Shown here in pieces: positions 46,405 through 57,642 of a DNA stretch of 64,000 nucleotides. The translations under genes and the position numbers were made by a program. The notes beneath the pieces were generated by a model, which saw only the letters and a list, made by a program, of their open reading frames with translations, did no database searches and had not been told where the DNA came from. Source of the stretch: Lactarius indigo (Eukaryota > Basidiomycota > Agaricomycetes > Russulales > Russulaceae); the NCBI GenBank assembly GCA_025766275.1, contig JAFKAC010000095.1, forward strand, positions 124,001-188,000. The letters are read 5' to 3'. Within the stretch, counting starts at the first letter, position 1; every line of letters starts with the position of its first letter.

Positions 46405-47441
46405 AGTCAGTCATAGCGAACCCATTGTAAGGGTCTCAGTCCAGCATCCATCCTACATCGCTCATTCTTCCCTCAGCGCACCCATTGTGTCAACTTCATC
46501 TCTGGTGGCCCTCACAGGAGTGGCGAGGATCAACCCAACCCCCACTGCACCAGCTTCCACTGCACCCATTCAGGTGAGTACAAGTCCTTCTTCAACACAA
46601 TAATCATCTTAGACCTCCAAGGACACCACAACAACCACTCAGGTGTGTGCAGCCACGAGTGACATACTCAGAGAGGCCCCAGCTGCAGCAACAATGGAAA
46701 CACTCCCTGATTCAGATGACGCAACTCAACTTAATGGAACAATGCCACCTGGTGGGAGTGACCCTGCCACGACAACCAATGGGGCGATTCCACCTCATCG
46801 CTGAATCAAACTCACACTCCGTCCTCAGGCAAATACAACAGTCGTGCAGGGGAATCAAGATGCCATTACACCTCCAGTGCCATCCAAACCAACACAAACA
46901 CTGGTGACTGGTCCATCCAACAGCCAACCTCCCATCCCATCCCAGCCCATTCCCAACCTTCGTCTCGAGCGAGCCATGGCCAATGCAGAGAAAAAGTGAA
47001 AGACCGAAGGTAAGACCACGACTGTAGCGCCAAAGAAGCAAAAGACCGCAAATGGTCTAGCCGAACCTACCAACACAATCACCATCAAGTGCGTTTCACT
47101 CAGGTAGCACCCAACATACTAGCATTTCACCATCAGAAACATTTGTATGTGCCAGTGGAACGAACGGCAACCAGGTGGTCAAGGTCTCGCCGCTGACTTT
47201 GACGCATACTTCAAAGGGCTATCTGACACAGACAAAGAGGTGCATTCTTTCACACGAACATTGACATAGGCCTATCACCTCACTTCCCCACACCCAGCCA
47301 TTTAAAAAAGAGATGCGTACTGCCCAAGCTGCCGTGGTGAGTATTTGTTATCTTCATATTGGCACATATTTACAAATATCTCTTCAGAGGAAAGCGAAGA
47401 CAGCTGCCAAGAAGCCCAGGGAGGTGCCATCAGTTGACTGA

Positions 47442-48088
47442 CCAAATGTATGTAGGGCACACGACTCTGAGACTTCCTATGCCCCTCCCCTTGTGCTATT
47501 GGCTTGCGTTCACACACTCATCCTGGATCTTCCCTCCTATGCTTCTCCATTCCATTGCGCTCTTTCCTCGCCTCTATCACTTTGTGGGCACCATATACCT
47601 AGATGCATTCTGGACAGCCCAATCTCGTAAACCCTGTGGTCGTTTTCAGACTGAGTTGGTAGAGTTGGTGTCTCTTTTTTACAATTATCAAATAGGTATT
47701 TGTATTGAGAATTGATGATTAATGTATTAAAATTGACTGCATTCATGGGCTGGAAAATTGATACCGTCTGATGAGGTCTATTTTTAATCATACAACAATC
47801 GTCTGTAATCGAAAGGTGGCAATTTCAGAGGATTTTCATTGATTCAATTGGGATATTGAGTGACCGATCCTGATGGATTTATTTTGATTTTCCTCAATTA
47901 TTATCAACGGCAATCCAAGAAAGCGGAAGATCTATCTAGTATTTATCTAAAATCATCGACTATACAGAACATTTAACCGATGCTCAATTTTAATCTGTAT
48001 CACTCGAAAAGTAACCCATACAAATCGATGGACTTCCCACTGGGAATCAACCCCCAAAATGGCATGGGTTGGCGAGCGTGAGTTAGGT
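47442..48088. other. AT-rich intergenic sequence
   Basis: No credible gene. It is AT-rich, with short stretches of reused sequence such as GGATATTGAGTGACCG, also seen in the repeats at 48.5-48.85 kb. It lies between the hypothetical gene and the left MULE terminus. Confidence 0.5.
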
Positions 48089-48113
48089 ACTTTCCGCACG
48101 GTTCTCACGGTCC
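48089..48113 (+). repeat. MULE left terminal inverted repeat
   Basis: It begins ACTTTCCGCACGGTTCTCAC and is matched in inverse orientation at 53498-53522. Confidence 0.6.
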
Positions 48114-48539
48114 AGTCCGCCTCTGGACCGGACTCAGTTTCAGTCTCTGCCTAAACAGACATTTGACTGATCATTCAAACCAAACTTTTTTCGATGATTA
48201 GCTAATAAACAAAATGACTTAAACATGTTATTTTTTCAAGACAATCAATAAGCACAACATGTATTGATTGTTAGCTAATCATGAAAGTCACATGGGCCCC
48301 GAGCACCGCCGCCCAATCAGTGTAGGCAATGAAATGGTCCAACTAGGGAGCTGGAGTACATGTGAGCGAGATCCTGAAGACGGTGAGACAAAGACGGAGG
48401 GTGGAGAAAGTAAGCAATGAAATGGTCCAACCAAGGGGTTGGACTACATGTGCACGAGAGGACGAGTGCGTAAGCAAGAAGGGAGGGGGAGAGGTGAGCG
48501 AGAATTGACTTACATGACTGACCCACGATGGTCTTTGGC

Positions 48540-48850
48540 TTTGAAGAGGAGGATATTGAGTGACCGTGGGGGGTAACTGGAGCCAGTCGAGTCCATGAAG
48601 GAGGATGGCCAAAGAGATAACCTCTGGGCTGACAGTCTTCGGCTTTGCAGAGGATATTGAGTGACCGTGGGGGGTACCTGGAGCCAGTTGAGCCCAAGGA
48701 GGATGGTCGAAGAGATAACCTCTGGGCCAATGATCTTCAGTTTCCCAGAGGTGGAGGAGGATATTGAGTGACCGTGGGGGATAACTGGAGTCCACAACAG
48801 TCTTCGGTTCTGCAGAGGAAGATATTGAGTGACCGTGGGGAATAACTGAA
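48540..48850 (+). repeat. Imperfect tandem repeat within the MULE
   Basis: The unit GGATATTGAGTGACCGTGGG, followed by a TAACTGGAGCC-type segment, occurs four times (near 48551, 48653, 48757 and 48820) at roughly 60-105 bp spacing. Each is preceded by a GTCTTCGGCTTTG/GATCTTCAGTTTC-like segment. Confidence 0.7.
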
Positions 48851-49910
48851 GCCTCGACGAGGCTTGATTCTACCAAAGCGAACTTGACAGGTCCTGGCAT
48901 GTGCGCATCAAAAGGTGTTTGTGGCGATACTGAAGATGCTGGTGAGGTAGAAGCCGAATAAGAAACCACCAGGGTATTGAGGGACGAGGAGGGGTATGAA
49001 GTGATCGGAGGTCTGGGAATGATGAGGTCATGCTTCAGGAGAGAGGTGCAGGTCATGAAAGAGGGGCAAGGAGGGGTATGAGGTTGGTGGGACATGAGCA
49101 ACAGAGAACAGACAAGGTGACAGAGGGCCGGCAAGGGAGAGAGTAAGAGTGTAGGCAGTGGCGGCGGGGCTGGCGGCGGGAGCGAGGCTGGCAAGGTGTG
49201 ATAGCACGGCCGACCAGGCTGACGGTGAGAATAGGGTGGTGAGAGCAAGAGTGATGGCAGCGAGGGCGAGCAGGCTGGCAAGGTATAAGGCTGGCGAGGC
49301 AGAGGGTGAGGGTGAGAGTAGGGCAACAAGAGTGATGGCAGCGAGGGCGGCTGAGCTAGGAGGCAAGTCAGAAGATGGGAGGGCCACCGGAGTGACTAGG
49401 AAACGTACCTTTAATACAGAAGAGGTAGAGCATAGACGTAAAACGACATGAGAGAAGTGGGGTGCAGCAATCCAACTGAGTTGGAGTGGTGGAAGGCAGC
49501 ACGGGGGTGACAACTGAAGAGATGGGACAGAAGCGACAATAAGTGGGAAACGAAGCAACCCACAAGGCAGGAAACGAAGCAACCACAAGGTGGGAAATGA
49601 AGCAACCACATAGCTTGGGCATAAAGAGTTGCAAGTGCGGTGAAAGGGTGAGCGCGAGGTGTGGTGGAGAGCGTAAGTGATCCAACCCAGGTCCGAATAG
49701 TAGAACGCGGGCCAGGGGACGGGAATATTGTATCGCTCAGGTGCGCTTCGTACACGCAAAACCAAAGGTGAAGGGATTATATTACGGCGGAAAGCCATGT
49801 AGTAGCACTACTGGTATATAGGGATGTACTACTTTGCAGACATACGGAAGGGCAAACGGAAACGAAAAAGAACCAAAAAAAAAAACCTATTCTACTCTAT
49901 TGCGGGGTGG

Positions 49911-50459
49911 TTAACGAGGCTGGGGGGAGGAGAAATAACCATAAGGCCAATATGAAGGATATACTGAATGATATGAGGCATGTGGGTACATTCCAGGAGG
50001 GTAAGCAATGGGGTGCCACGTGGTGGGGGCAGAAAGGGGTAGGGGAGCAGATGAGGTGCCCGTGTGCACTTGGCACAGTTGCAGGGGGTGCGAGAGATGG
50101 TTTTCTGAGGGGGCGGAAGGTGCACCTGTGTTGTGCGCCATGGCTTGAGTTCCCGGGGAGGTATACCATGCGACGGGGGCAAAAGAAGACGATGGGGGGG
50201 CCAAGGAAGAGGGGGGTGCGGATAGGGCTGGAACACCTGCACACTTGCAGGCATGCTTCGGGAGTTGTGTGAGAGGGGGGTCCACTGTGGCGCAGGTGCG
50301 TGCTTCAGCATTCTGGGCTGTGGTTTGTGCATCTGGCACAGCGTCATGGCCGGAACTGATTCTGCCACTGTACGGATCCGTTAGCTTGATTTTCTTGCAA
50401 TTGAGGTTCCCAATGCGTTCAGTTGCTGGGGGTTCAACTTGAAGTTCTGGGGAGGACAC
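49911..50459 (-). pseudogene. Probable Pro/Ser/Tyr-rich C-terminal tail of the MULE transposase
   Basis: The open frame follows the SWIM region on the same strand, in a different frame, and is rich in Pro, Ser, Ala, His and Tyr (ending SYWPYGYFSSPQPR). A short intron with acceptor CCCCAG near 50,450 could join it to the upstream exon, but phase is unresolved. No domain is recognised. Confidence 0.4.
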
Positions 50460-50628
50460 AAGGGGAGAGCGAGGTCTCCTCCTTTTTCACTTTGCCTCCC
50501 ATTCACTTGGCAGTCTCGGCCCATGTGCCTTGATTGGGTGGGATGGCATCCTTTTCTGGGAGTGGGCTCTCTGAACTGCATGAGTTCTGGACAACGGCAG
50601 TCAGGCGGGACTCAACCATCTGAAGGTT

Positions 50629-52700
50629 TCAAACCGTCTCAGGAGACAACAGTGCGCCATCTGTGAGGAATGCTTTGGAGACAGCAATGACATTCTCCAC
50701 AATCAATGCAGCACTTGTATCGCTCTGCACTGAGCCCTCTCGAATTGGTTGCACCTTCTTCAGGGACGTGTCTACCACCACTTCTATTCGCTGATCACCG
50801 TTCCCAAAGAAATGGGCAACGGTGGAGACATGCTTGCACAGCCAGACCCTGGGCCAGCTGGGGCAGTTACAGGACTGCATGCCAAGCTCAACCAAATACC
50901 TACACGACAGGTTTGTTACGGATTGCATGTAAAAACAATTGCCACCTAGGTTGTGGATACTCTCAGCATTCATTTCTGGTGTTTGCAAGAGAATTTCTTT
51001 GCAACGCTTGGCGGCCAGATCTTCCCCCTCAAATCCAAGCTGCTGGCAATCATGCCGGTTCTTGTACAATGGAAGCATAAGAATTACAAGGGTGTGGACC
51101 AGATGGTCCACATGGCGATTGTGCTTCCCCTCCAGCCACTTCGATTTTAATACATGATGATAGCTAGATGGACATTGATTTGAGTGATCCAGCCTGATCT
51201 TCTATGTGATAGGATTACTTACAACTCAATAAGCATATTGGTATCACCCTCTTGAAAAATCGTCCGATTCTGCCTTGAGATCCCTGCCCAAAGGGGCACA
51301 ACATTCATCCAATTGGTCTTGAGGTACTCCACAAAGCTTTCGGGAACCTTGTTGCTGGTCTGGATCCACTCCCAGGTCGAATCAAACGTTGATTGATCGG
51401 GGGTTTTGACCCATTCCCGTACATGTTGCCAAAGATCCAGGAACTCATCCGTGCAGAAGCGCATCTGCATTGTGCAGAGCACGTGCCACCAGCACAATAG
51501 CACTGTGGTCTCTGGGTATACGGTTTTGATTGCCCCCATTTGCGCCTTGTCACAATCAGTCATTGTTATTCGCGGCGTGATCTCCAGGTTCCGCATTTTT
51601 ACGAAATTGAAAAAATATTCAATTGTCGCTTCCGTGCCATTTGACGACAGCATCCACACGACAGGAACACCTGTCAAGCGGAAGTGGTGTAAGTGACCAT
51701 AAGCGGGAAGCACCACAAAGTGCACCATGGCCCCACAGATCCCTCACAATCAGGGTAAAAAGCTGCACCCCTGCATACTGAGTGGTGTTGTGGGTGGCAT
51801 CAACTGATAAAAAATCAGAGCCAAGTGCACGGAAGCAGTCCCTCTGGAATTGAGTCTGTATGCATAGGACAAAACAATCTAGAGATAATCCAGATTCAGG
51901 TGGAGGGGGATCCCTCTTGTCCTTCAGGATGGCCTCAGCACCGCCCTGCTGGAGCCAAGTGACCCACAGTCTAACGGAGATTGTGTCATTGTTGTCGAGG
52001 CATATTTCATCATTCTCCACTACCTGACGTAGGTGGCTGACATCACGCATTGTCATGTGGTAATCGCAGTCTGTCCACTTACAGGATTCGCGCACCCATT
52101 TCAGCTAAACAATAGCCATTAACTTGGGAAATGAAGCAATTACATCACACTTACTATTGCCTGTGAGCCCATGCCTGTGTAAACCATTTCCATTACTAGC
52201 TTTCTAATGTTGTCTGACAATCTGAGGAATCGCAAATTGTTGTCGCCAAGCGCGTGATCGTGCTGGGCCTCGTACTTCCCAAGAATAGTGTCGGTGTCTG
52301 GATACAGCTTGACAATCAATTTGCATCAGCAGCCCATCTTCATTGAAGGGATCTTCCAATCCCATTGATTTGTATTTTCATACTCTGTCTTCCCGCCCAA
52401 GAACTTGTGTGAACACCGGTACTCGCGCCGCACCTGCCAATTTAGTGAGTTAGACTCTTCAGTACAGTGAAGAATAAACTTAATAGTATTCTTGTATTCC
52501 TCGGCAGTGAGCCAGACCTGGAATTGGTCATTGTTAGCCCATTCCAGTGACATTTCCCCTTTCTCGCGATCGTAGGTAATGCTCCCGTACGGCGGCTTCG
52601 TGACAGCACGTTTCCCGCGGTGCAGCTTCGCGTCAGAAACAAGGTAGGTGTCGCCCCTTTTGGTAATCGAGGGGCCAGTGGGAATATCAAAGGTGGGCAT
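50629..52700 (-). pseudogene. MULE transposase with SWIM zinc finger
   Basis: Exons are 52700-52155, 52104-51726, 51670-51223 and 51163-about 50,630, joined in phase by GT-AG introns of 50-60 nt. The N-terminal region has a FAR1/FLYWCH-like Cys/His layout (YRCSHK, then MGC-CKL). The catalytic core has LSVDATHNTTQYAGV (first Asp) and ITMTDCDKAQMGAI (second Asp), followed by CWWHVL. The SWIM finger CNCPSWPRVWLCKH lies at about 50,830-50,871. TGA codons at 52326 and 50629 sit where Arg is expected. A further TGA near 50,507 precedes a Pro/Ser/Tyr-rich tail (to 49911) that may be the natural C-terminus. MULE transposases cut and paste DNA using a DDE centre; this copy is probably inactive. Confidence 0.82.
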
Positions 52701-52835
52701 TATGGGAGATTGGGAAGAGGGATTGTTTGTCCTTCCTTCCCTTCCCTCATACACACCCAAACCAATACACAGACCGCGTTATTGATGCATTATTTACATG
52801 TTGTTTACACGTTTATTTATTTTACTGTTATTTCA

Positions 52836-53393
52836 TGATGAACAGCACAAGAAGAACCTATACTCACAGAGGGCAAAAGGTCTGTGGTGAGATATAGGGT
52901 GCAACTGGTAAGCAGCAGAGGGTGAGTCTTGTAGTGAAGCAGAGAGGGTGTCTGGCACACAGCAGTGAGAGAACTGATGTGGACCAGGGCATACAGGCAG
53001 TCTACTTATACTGTACAGAGGTGTGACACTAGTACAATAGAAGTAACTACAAGTCACAGAGTACAAGGAGCACATTGTTCTGCAACAGGACAAAGGAGTG
53101 TGCATATGGAGAACAAAGCGTATAGAACAAGAAGAGTCCAGACTGAGATGATATCATGATGACATCATAATAAAGATAGGCCTAAAGCAGAACAAGGAAA
53201 GATACAAGAATGCATAGTACAATGAAAAGTCTGGAAGTAGTCCATATGATGTCATTGTACAGTGATCTCATAGAAGTCCTAGATTGTACAGATCAAATCT
53301 AATCTAAAGCAGTCCTAATTAATCTACAGCAGTCCGTATCTGTAAGTCTGGTCCATATGAGCCGCTTAAGTGCACAAGGGCCACTTATCAACA
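52836..53393 (-). mobile_element. Solo LTR-A copy 10
   Basis: Full termini with target duplication tttca (52831-52835, 53394-53398). It lies in the 5' flank of the MULE transposase. Confidence 0.93.
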
Positions 53394-53497
53394 TTTCACT
53401 CTGGTATTTACTTGGTGGAAATAAAATATGGTTGCCCAAAAGTTCGAAGAAATCGGACTTTGAATTTGAGTGGCGTGAGAACCGGCAAGACCGGCCC

Positions 53498-53522
53498 GGA
53501 CCGTGAGATCCGTGCGAAAAGT
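53498..53522 (-). repeat. MULE right terminal inverted repeat
   Basis: Read outward-in on the minus strand it begins ACTTTTCGCACGGATCTCAC, two mismatches from the left copy. Confidence 0.6.
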
Positions 53523-53681
53523 CAAAGACTGCGAGCGTGACAGACAGCCTTTTTGCTAACTCCATAGAACAACAAAATTTTAACAAAAAAAAAAAAAAGA
53601 TCCCCATAACACTGGCATAGACATCTAAGAGAGACGAGAAGATTTTCTCCATTGTGCACACCAACAAGGAAACCATTCAAC

Positions 53682-54550
53682 TTAGGGCAATGTATACATT
53701 GGGTCGTCTACACTTTGAATGGTACGCGTGGGCTCTAACGAATTGGTCAACAAGAAGTCGCCATCTAAATATAAGACGATGAGTGATTCAGCCGTAGCCG
53801 GTGCCACTTGAAAATACGGACTAGGGGTATCGTTTTCCACAGATCGCCAACGCGCCTCCTCCAAATCCTTAGCGACGCCACTCACAACGTGTCGTTTCAC
53901 GATCCTGTTTGAGGCGGCTGTTGGGTCTAACTTTATGAGCCATCTCTCGTCCAAAAGCCTCCCAGCATCGGCCCACGGGGGGAGTGAGAGGAAGGTATAC
54001 AGTCCTTCTATTATTACGATCCTGTGCTCAGGGAAAATTGTGACAGCGTGCGGAGTTGGATCCTTGATAGTATGATCGAAGGACGGGGCAGTGATCGTGC
54101 ATGTGCCCGACACTGGTTCTCGCAAGCTGCGAACGAACGAGACATAGCCATGACCATCGAATGTCCAGTGGGCGCCCCGCCGGTCGTAGGCGAGCTTAGG
54201 ATCAGGGAATGCATCGAGTTGGGCTCGGGTCAAATGCCAGCCATCGAGACCCACGTGAATAGCTCTTAACCTCCCGGGGGGAGTCGGGCTGTGATTTGAT
54301 GCTGCAACCGACTGGCGATGCACCTCATCCATGGCCAACAATTGGTTGGTTTTGTTGGTGACGAGCACAGCCAAGGTGGATTTACCTGAGGCTGGTATCC
54401 CAGCAATTCCGACTAGCAGGCGGGAATTCGAAGGAATGCTATGTCCCATTGTCAATGAGATGACCAAAGTGGCAGTTGACAGGAACGAATGGCTCACTGG
54501 GAAAGTCGGTCGACGACACCCTCGGCGAGGTGTTGGGCGATCGACTCCAT
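53682..54550 (-). CDS. P-loop kinase of the uridine kinase / phosphoribulokinase type (269 aa)
   Basis: Two exons (54550-54498 and 54438-53682) are joined over a 59-nt intron. The start at 54550 gives a short N-terminal helix, followed by the Walker A motif GIAGIPASGKST (residues about 26-37). A DGWHLTR strand and helix (a usual substrate-side motif of this family), HWTFDGHGY and IVIIEGLY with RHVVSGVAKDLEEAR follow. The Asn/Asp of the last exon segment (YLDGDFLL) completes the fold. The size and motifs match yeast Yfh7-like and bacterial PRK/URK-like ATP-dependent kinases; the substrate is unknown. It is cytosolic as far as can be seen, with no signal peptide. The gene is divergent from the next one, with 132 bp between start codons, and has no internal stops. 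Confidence 0.85.
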
Positions 54551-54682
54551 ACTTGTGTCATAATACTATTACCACACCATACCGATTTGGGTGTGTGGCT
54601 AAATGTGGTCAATTATAAATAAGTTGCCCTGACCCTATCGACTCAACGTTAAGCTTAAGGTCTTAACTTGTACGCTCCTCCC
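54551..54682. promoter_or_regulatory. Short shared 5' region of two divergent genes
   Basis: The 132 bp between two ATGs on opposite strands must hold both promoters and 5' UTRs unless further upstream exons exist. TATAAATAAG near 54,614 is TATA-like. No other motif is claimed. Confidence 0.4.
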
Positions 54683-57642
54683 ATGAATACGAGAACGAAA
54701 ATCAACTTAGCACTCTCGGTTGACAGCAATATCCTTCGGTATGTCAGAAACACTTCTTCCCTGAAATGCTTGACAGCTGTCTCCTAGTGCTGACCCAACC
54801 ACTATTAAGAACAAGTTCATGGTCGGGTACCAAGGATGGTGTGCAATCAACCCCACCCTGGCTGTCTTTTACCTTCATACCCTCCCTTCAACCCAGGTTT
54901 TATTGCCATAATGACGGTGAACCTGTTGGACCAGGTGTGTACCCCCCCCCCCCCCCCCCCCCCCTTGCTCTATTCTTTTGACTGACGCCGCTGTATCGTG
55001 CCTACCAAGGACATCACGGTTGGATACACTGGTTCACTCACCCAGTCCCTCATGGCGGGTCCCCAAATATCGATTACTGGCCCGACACTTCACAGTACAC
55101 CCAAGAAGAGCTCTTTGTTGCTCCAGGATTTAAGCATAAGGACGGAAAACCAGCCCATCTGTTCTCTTCACGCAACCCTAAGACAGTACAAAGGTCTAGC
55201 GCGCATATCACGCTAACCACACGTGCCCGACTGATTACACCGTATAGACACTTCCATTGGATGGCACAAAACGGCGTGGACGGGGTGTTTCTACAGCGCT
55301 TTGTTGGCCTATGCGATATCGCGAGCGGAGGAAATGACGGAAACAGGCGCATCCGCGATGAAGTCGGCGACCATGTCAAAAGGGCTGCTGAAAGAGAAGG
55401 CCGAGTTTATGCCATCATGTGAGCGTGCTCGCCCTTACTCTCAACGTCCTAACGTCTTTCCCCGGTCAGGTACGACGTTACTGGTGTCCAGCCGGATCGC
55501 GTGCAGGAGATAATCGAAGCAGACTGGTATCATTTACTGCAAGAAAAGCGCTTTTTGCTCAGCCCTAATTATCTACGGGAAGATGGAAAGCCTGTGATCG
55601 CAATCTGGGGTGCGCAGCTCTCCTGACCCACGATTGTAAACAATTTGCTTAGCCATTTTACATTTCCCAAGGTTTCGGCTTCAAAGACAGCAAACACACA
55701 CCTGCCCAAATGCGCGCCTTGACCACCTTTTTCCGCAACTCGACGCCTGGCGGAGCCTACCTTTTAGGCGGCGCTCCTGCACATTGGCGTACTTCAGATT
55801 CCGATGCAGACAGCAACCCAGACTTTGTCACTGCCTGGATGCAATCATTCGACGCGATCTCCCCTTGGACAGTGGGGCGATATTCAGATCAGAAGAGCGC
55901 TGATGCATTCGCTGAAGATCGCATTCAGGGCGATGTCATGTTCCTTGCCAAATGGACAATGACGCGCGGCAAGCGCGTAGCTTATGTGCCCGTGGTGCAT
56001 CCAGGTGGTTCGGTACGCCTCCTCTCCATGGTTAATTCGAAGGCTGACCAAATCCTCAAAGGGATTTAATACGTCTGATGGGCACTGGGCACGGAACGGC
56101 GCACCACGCGAAGGTGGGCGATTCTTATGGAGACAGATATACAATGCCCACAAGTGGGGGGCTCGTATGATGTATGGCGCGATGTGGGATGAATACGACG
56201 AGGGAACCCAATTTTTGCCCGCCATCACGAAAACAGAGGACCTTCCTCACGACCAGGACAATAAGTTCTCGCTTATCGCGTATGATGTAGACGGCTACGA
56301 TGTCCCCGCAGATTGGTACATGCGTATTGCAGGCTATGGATCCGAACTAGTAAAAGGTGAGCGACACCTCGAGGACCGATTCCCGGAAAAGGAGCTACGC
56401 GATTGGGAGTACTCACACCCGAAGACCGAGATTCGACCATCTCTAGAACCCACGCACGCTAGTGGGAGCGGCATCCATGGTGGCGGCAGTAGCAGCGCAG
56501 GCGGAGAAGGGCAATCATATGAGGACTGGTTAAAGGCAGAGGGACAGGGCAAGGACAAGGAAGAAGCACCTCCACCACCTTACTCGCTTGAAGCAGAAGA
56601 AGCTGCTGGTGTGCAGAGCGTCACTGCACAAGGCCCGCCAACCCCGACCACAACGCGTCCCTCACAGCCTCATACGGATTCACGTCCCCCTCCCCCCATC
56701 CCTCCGCGACACGACCTACAGTCTAGTCCCTCTACGCCGTCTCAGAACGACACAGGAGCCGCCCCTCCGGTTCCCCTCAGCTCTCGCCCCACATCGACAG
56801 CCCCTTCTCCCGGTCCTTCACAGTTACCTTCTCTTCTCGGACATGGCCCATCCCAGTCAGCATATCACAGTCAAGCCACTTCGTCCAACCCTGCAGCGTC
56901 ACAGCCGGCACCAGTTCAGTCATTCTACCCCGGACAGCACGCCTCAGCATCTCAGCCCCTATCGCAGTATTCACAAGACACCTCCGCTGGCTCGAGCTCG
57001 TATACACGACCTACAGTCCAGCTCCCGACGCCAAACTTCACCCCATTACCACAGCCAGCGAGTCCATGGTCTTCTCAGCCCCCCACATCACCCATGTGGG
57101 TACCTCAGGATTGGAACCATCCATCCCAATCGTTGCCTCCGTCCCGATTCCCAGTTCCTCCTACCCAAGCCTCGTATGGCTATCCCAGCGGGTATAGTGA
57201 GCCAATCACTTTCCCAGAAGTCATGCGCCCAGTGGGACCAGCAGACTACGGGTTTACAATGCCACAGGTCACTCCAATCTTGGAGTCTCAACAGTTCAAT
57301 CCAGGGCCGCCGCCGCCCTTAGAGCCGCGTGAGTCTCACAACCGCGCCTCATCAGACAACTACTATACGAGTATGCTGAACAATTGGCTTGACACTGACC
57401 AACGTGCTAGGTCCGCACAGTACCCTACCCGAACCCTCTCTGCAACTGCCGCAGCCCCGCCCCGGCAGCACACGCCTCTCCCCGCCGCCGACGCGCCCTA
57501 CCTCAAGTCGTCTTTCCCCTCGCCCTGGGGAGTTTCCCCCTCCCCCGACGCGCGTGCACTCGAACGCGTCGCCTTCTCCACCCCAAGCACCAGGGCAGGA
57601 CTTACCCGCGCGCTCACTGAGCCTCGCACGCGGCGTGGCTGA
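54683..57642 (+). CDS. GH71/GH99-like glycosidase domain with long proline-rich tail (853 aa)
   Basis: Eight exons: 54683-54738, 54788-54838, 54897-54934, 55010-55193, 55248-55418, 55470-55609, 55672-56012 and 56062-57642. Introns are 49-75 nt and all phases agree. The first about 400 residues match the fungal xylosidase/arabinosidase-like GH99/GH71 fold: MVGYQGWF near the start, GWIHWF, NIDYWPD, LFSSRNPKTVQRHFHWM, NGVDGVFLQRF, YDVTG, WGFGFKD and MYGAMWDEYDEGT. WDEYDEGT carries the acidic residues expected at the active site. No clear signal peptide is predicted from this start. The remaining about 450 residues are Pro/Ser/Gln-rich and disordered, with a PPPPYSLE motif of the PPxY (WW-binding) kind. 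The tail may be a fused second gene or a missed intron boundary. Confidence 0.85.
54942..54964 (+). repeat. 23-nt poly-C tract in intron 3 of the glycosidase gene
   Basis: An unbroken run of C lies just inside the donor (GTGTGTA) of the 75-nt intron 54935-55009. Such a tract can stall polymerases, and its length may be uncertain in the assembly. Confidence 0.9.

Larger units (their letters stand above)
44478..47441 (+). pseudogene. Hypothetical repetitive-family gene, disrupted
   Basis: Exon 1 (44478-44633) and the start of exon 2 (from 44685, after a 51-nt intron) read well. A frame change near 44,975 follows. The conserved core then reads YIYLQHCDGTPISIKTLGNMSIKA and LPWDALDLYTCAML, which resembles an Agaricomycete family of unknown function. 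A solo LTR (45482-45967) splits the reading at a Tyr-Pro position. Beyond it come acidic, Ser/Thr/Pro-rich exons, a basic stretch (PKKQK) and a last module CQWNERQPGGQGLAADFDAYFKGLSD with two further introns, ending at TGA 47439-47441. TGA codons near 46,002 and 46,999 fit former arginines. It probably encoded a nuclear, DNA-associated protein, but that is inference from composition only. Confidence 0.55.
48089..53522 (-). mobile_element. MULE (Mutator-like) DNA transposon
   Basis: A transposase gene on the minus strand lies between imperfect terminal inverted repeats of about 25 bp (48089-48113 and 53498-53522; 23 of 25 positions agree). A solo LTR-A is inserted at 52836-53393. The left part (48.1-49.9 kb) is non-coding with short tandem repeats. 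A target duplication of the usual 8-11 bp could not be recognised, so the exact ends are provisional. Confidence 0.65.

Noticed and set aside
49028..49798. 256-codon Leu/Ser/Ala/Pro-rich minus-strand frame in the MULE
   Set aside because: Low complexity, no domain, and opposite to repeated GCGAGGGCGAGC-type sequence; more likely chance than a gene.
56588..57322. 244-codon plus-strand frame within the glycosidase gene
   Set aside because: Shadow of the proline-rich last exon in another frame; no start context or splice support.
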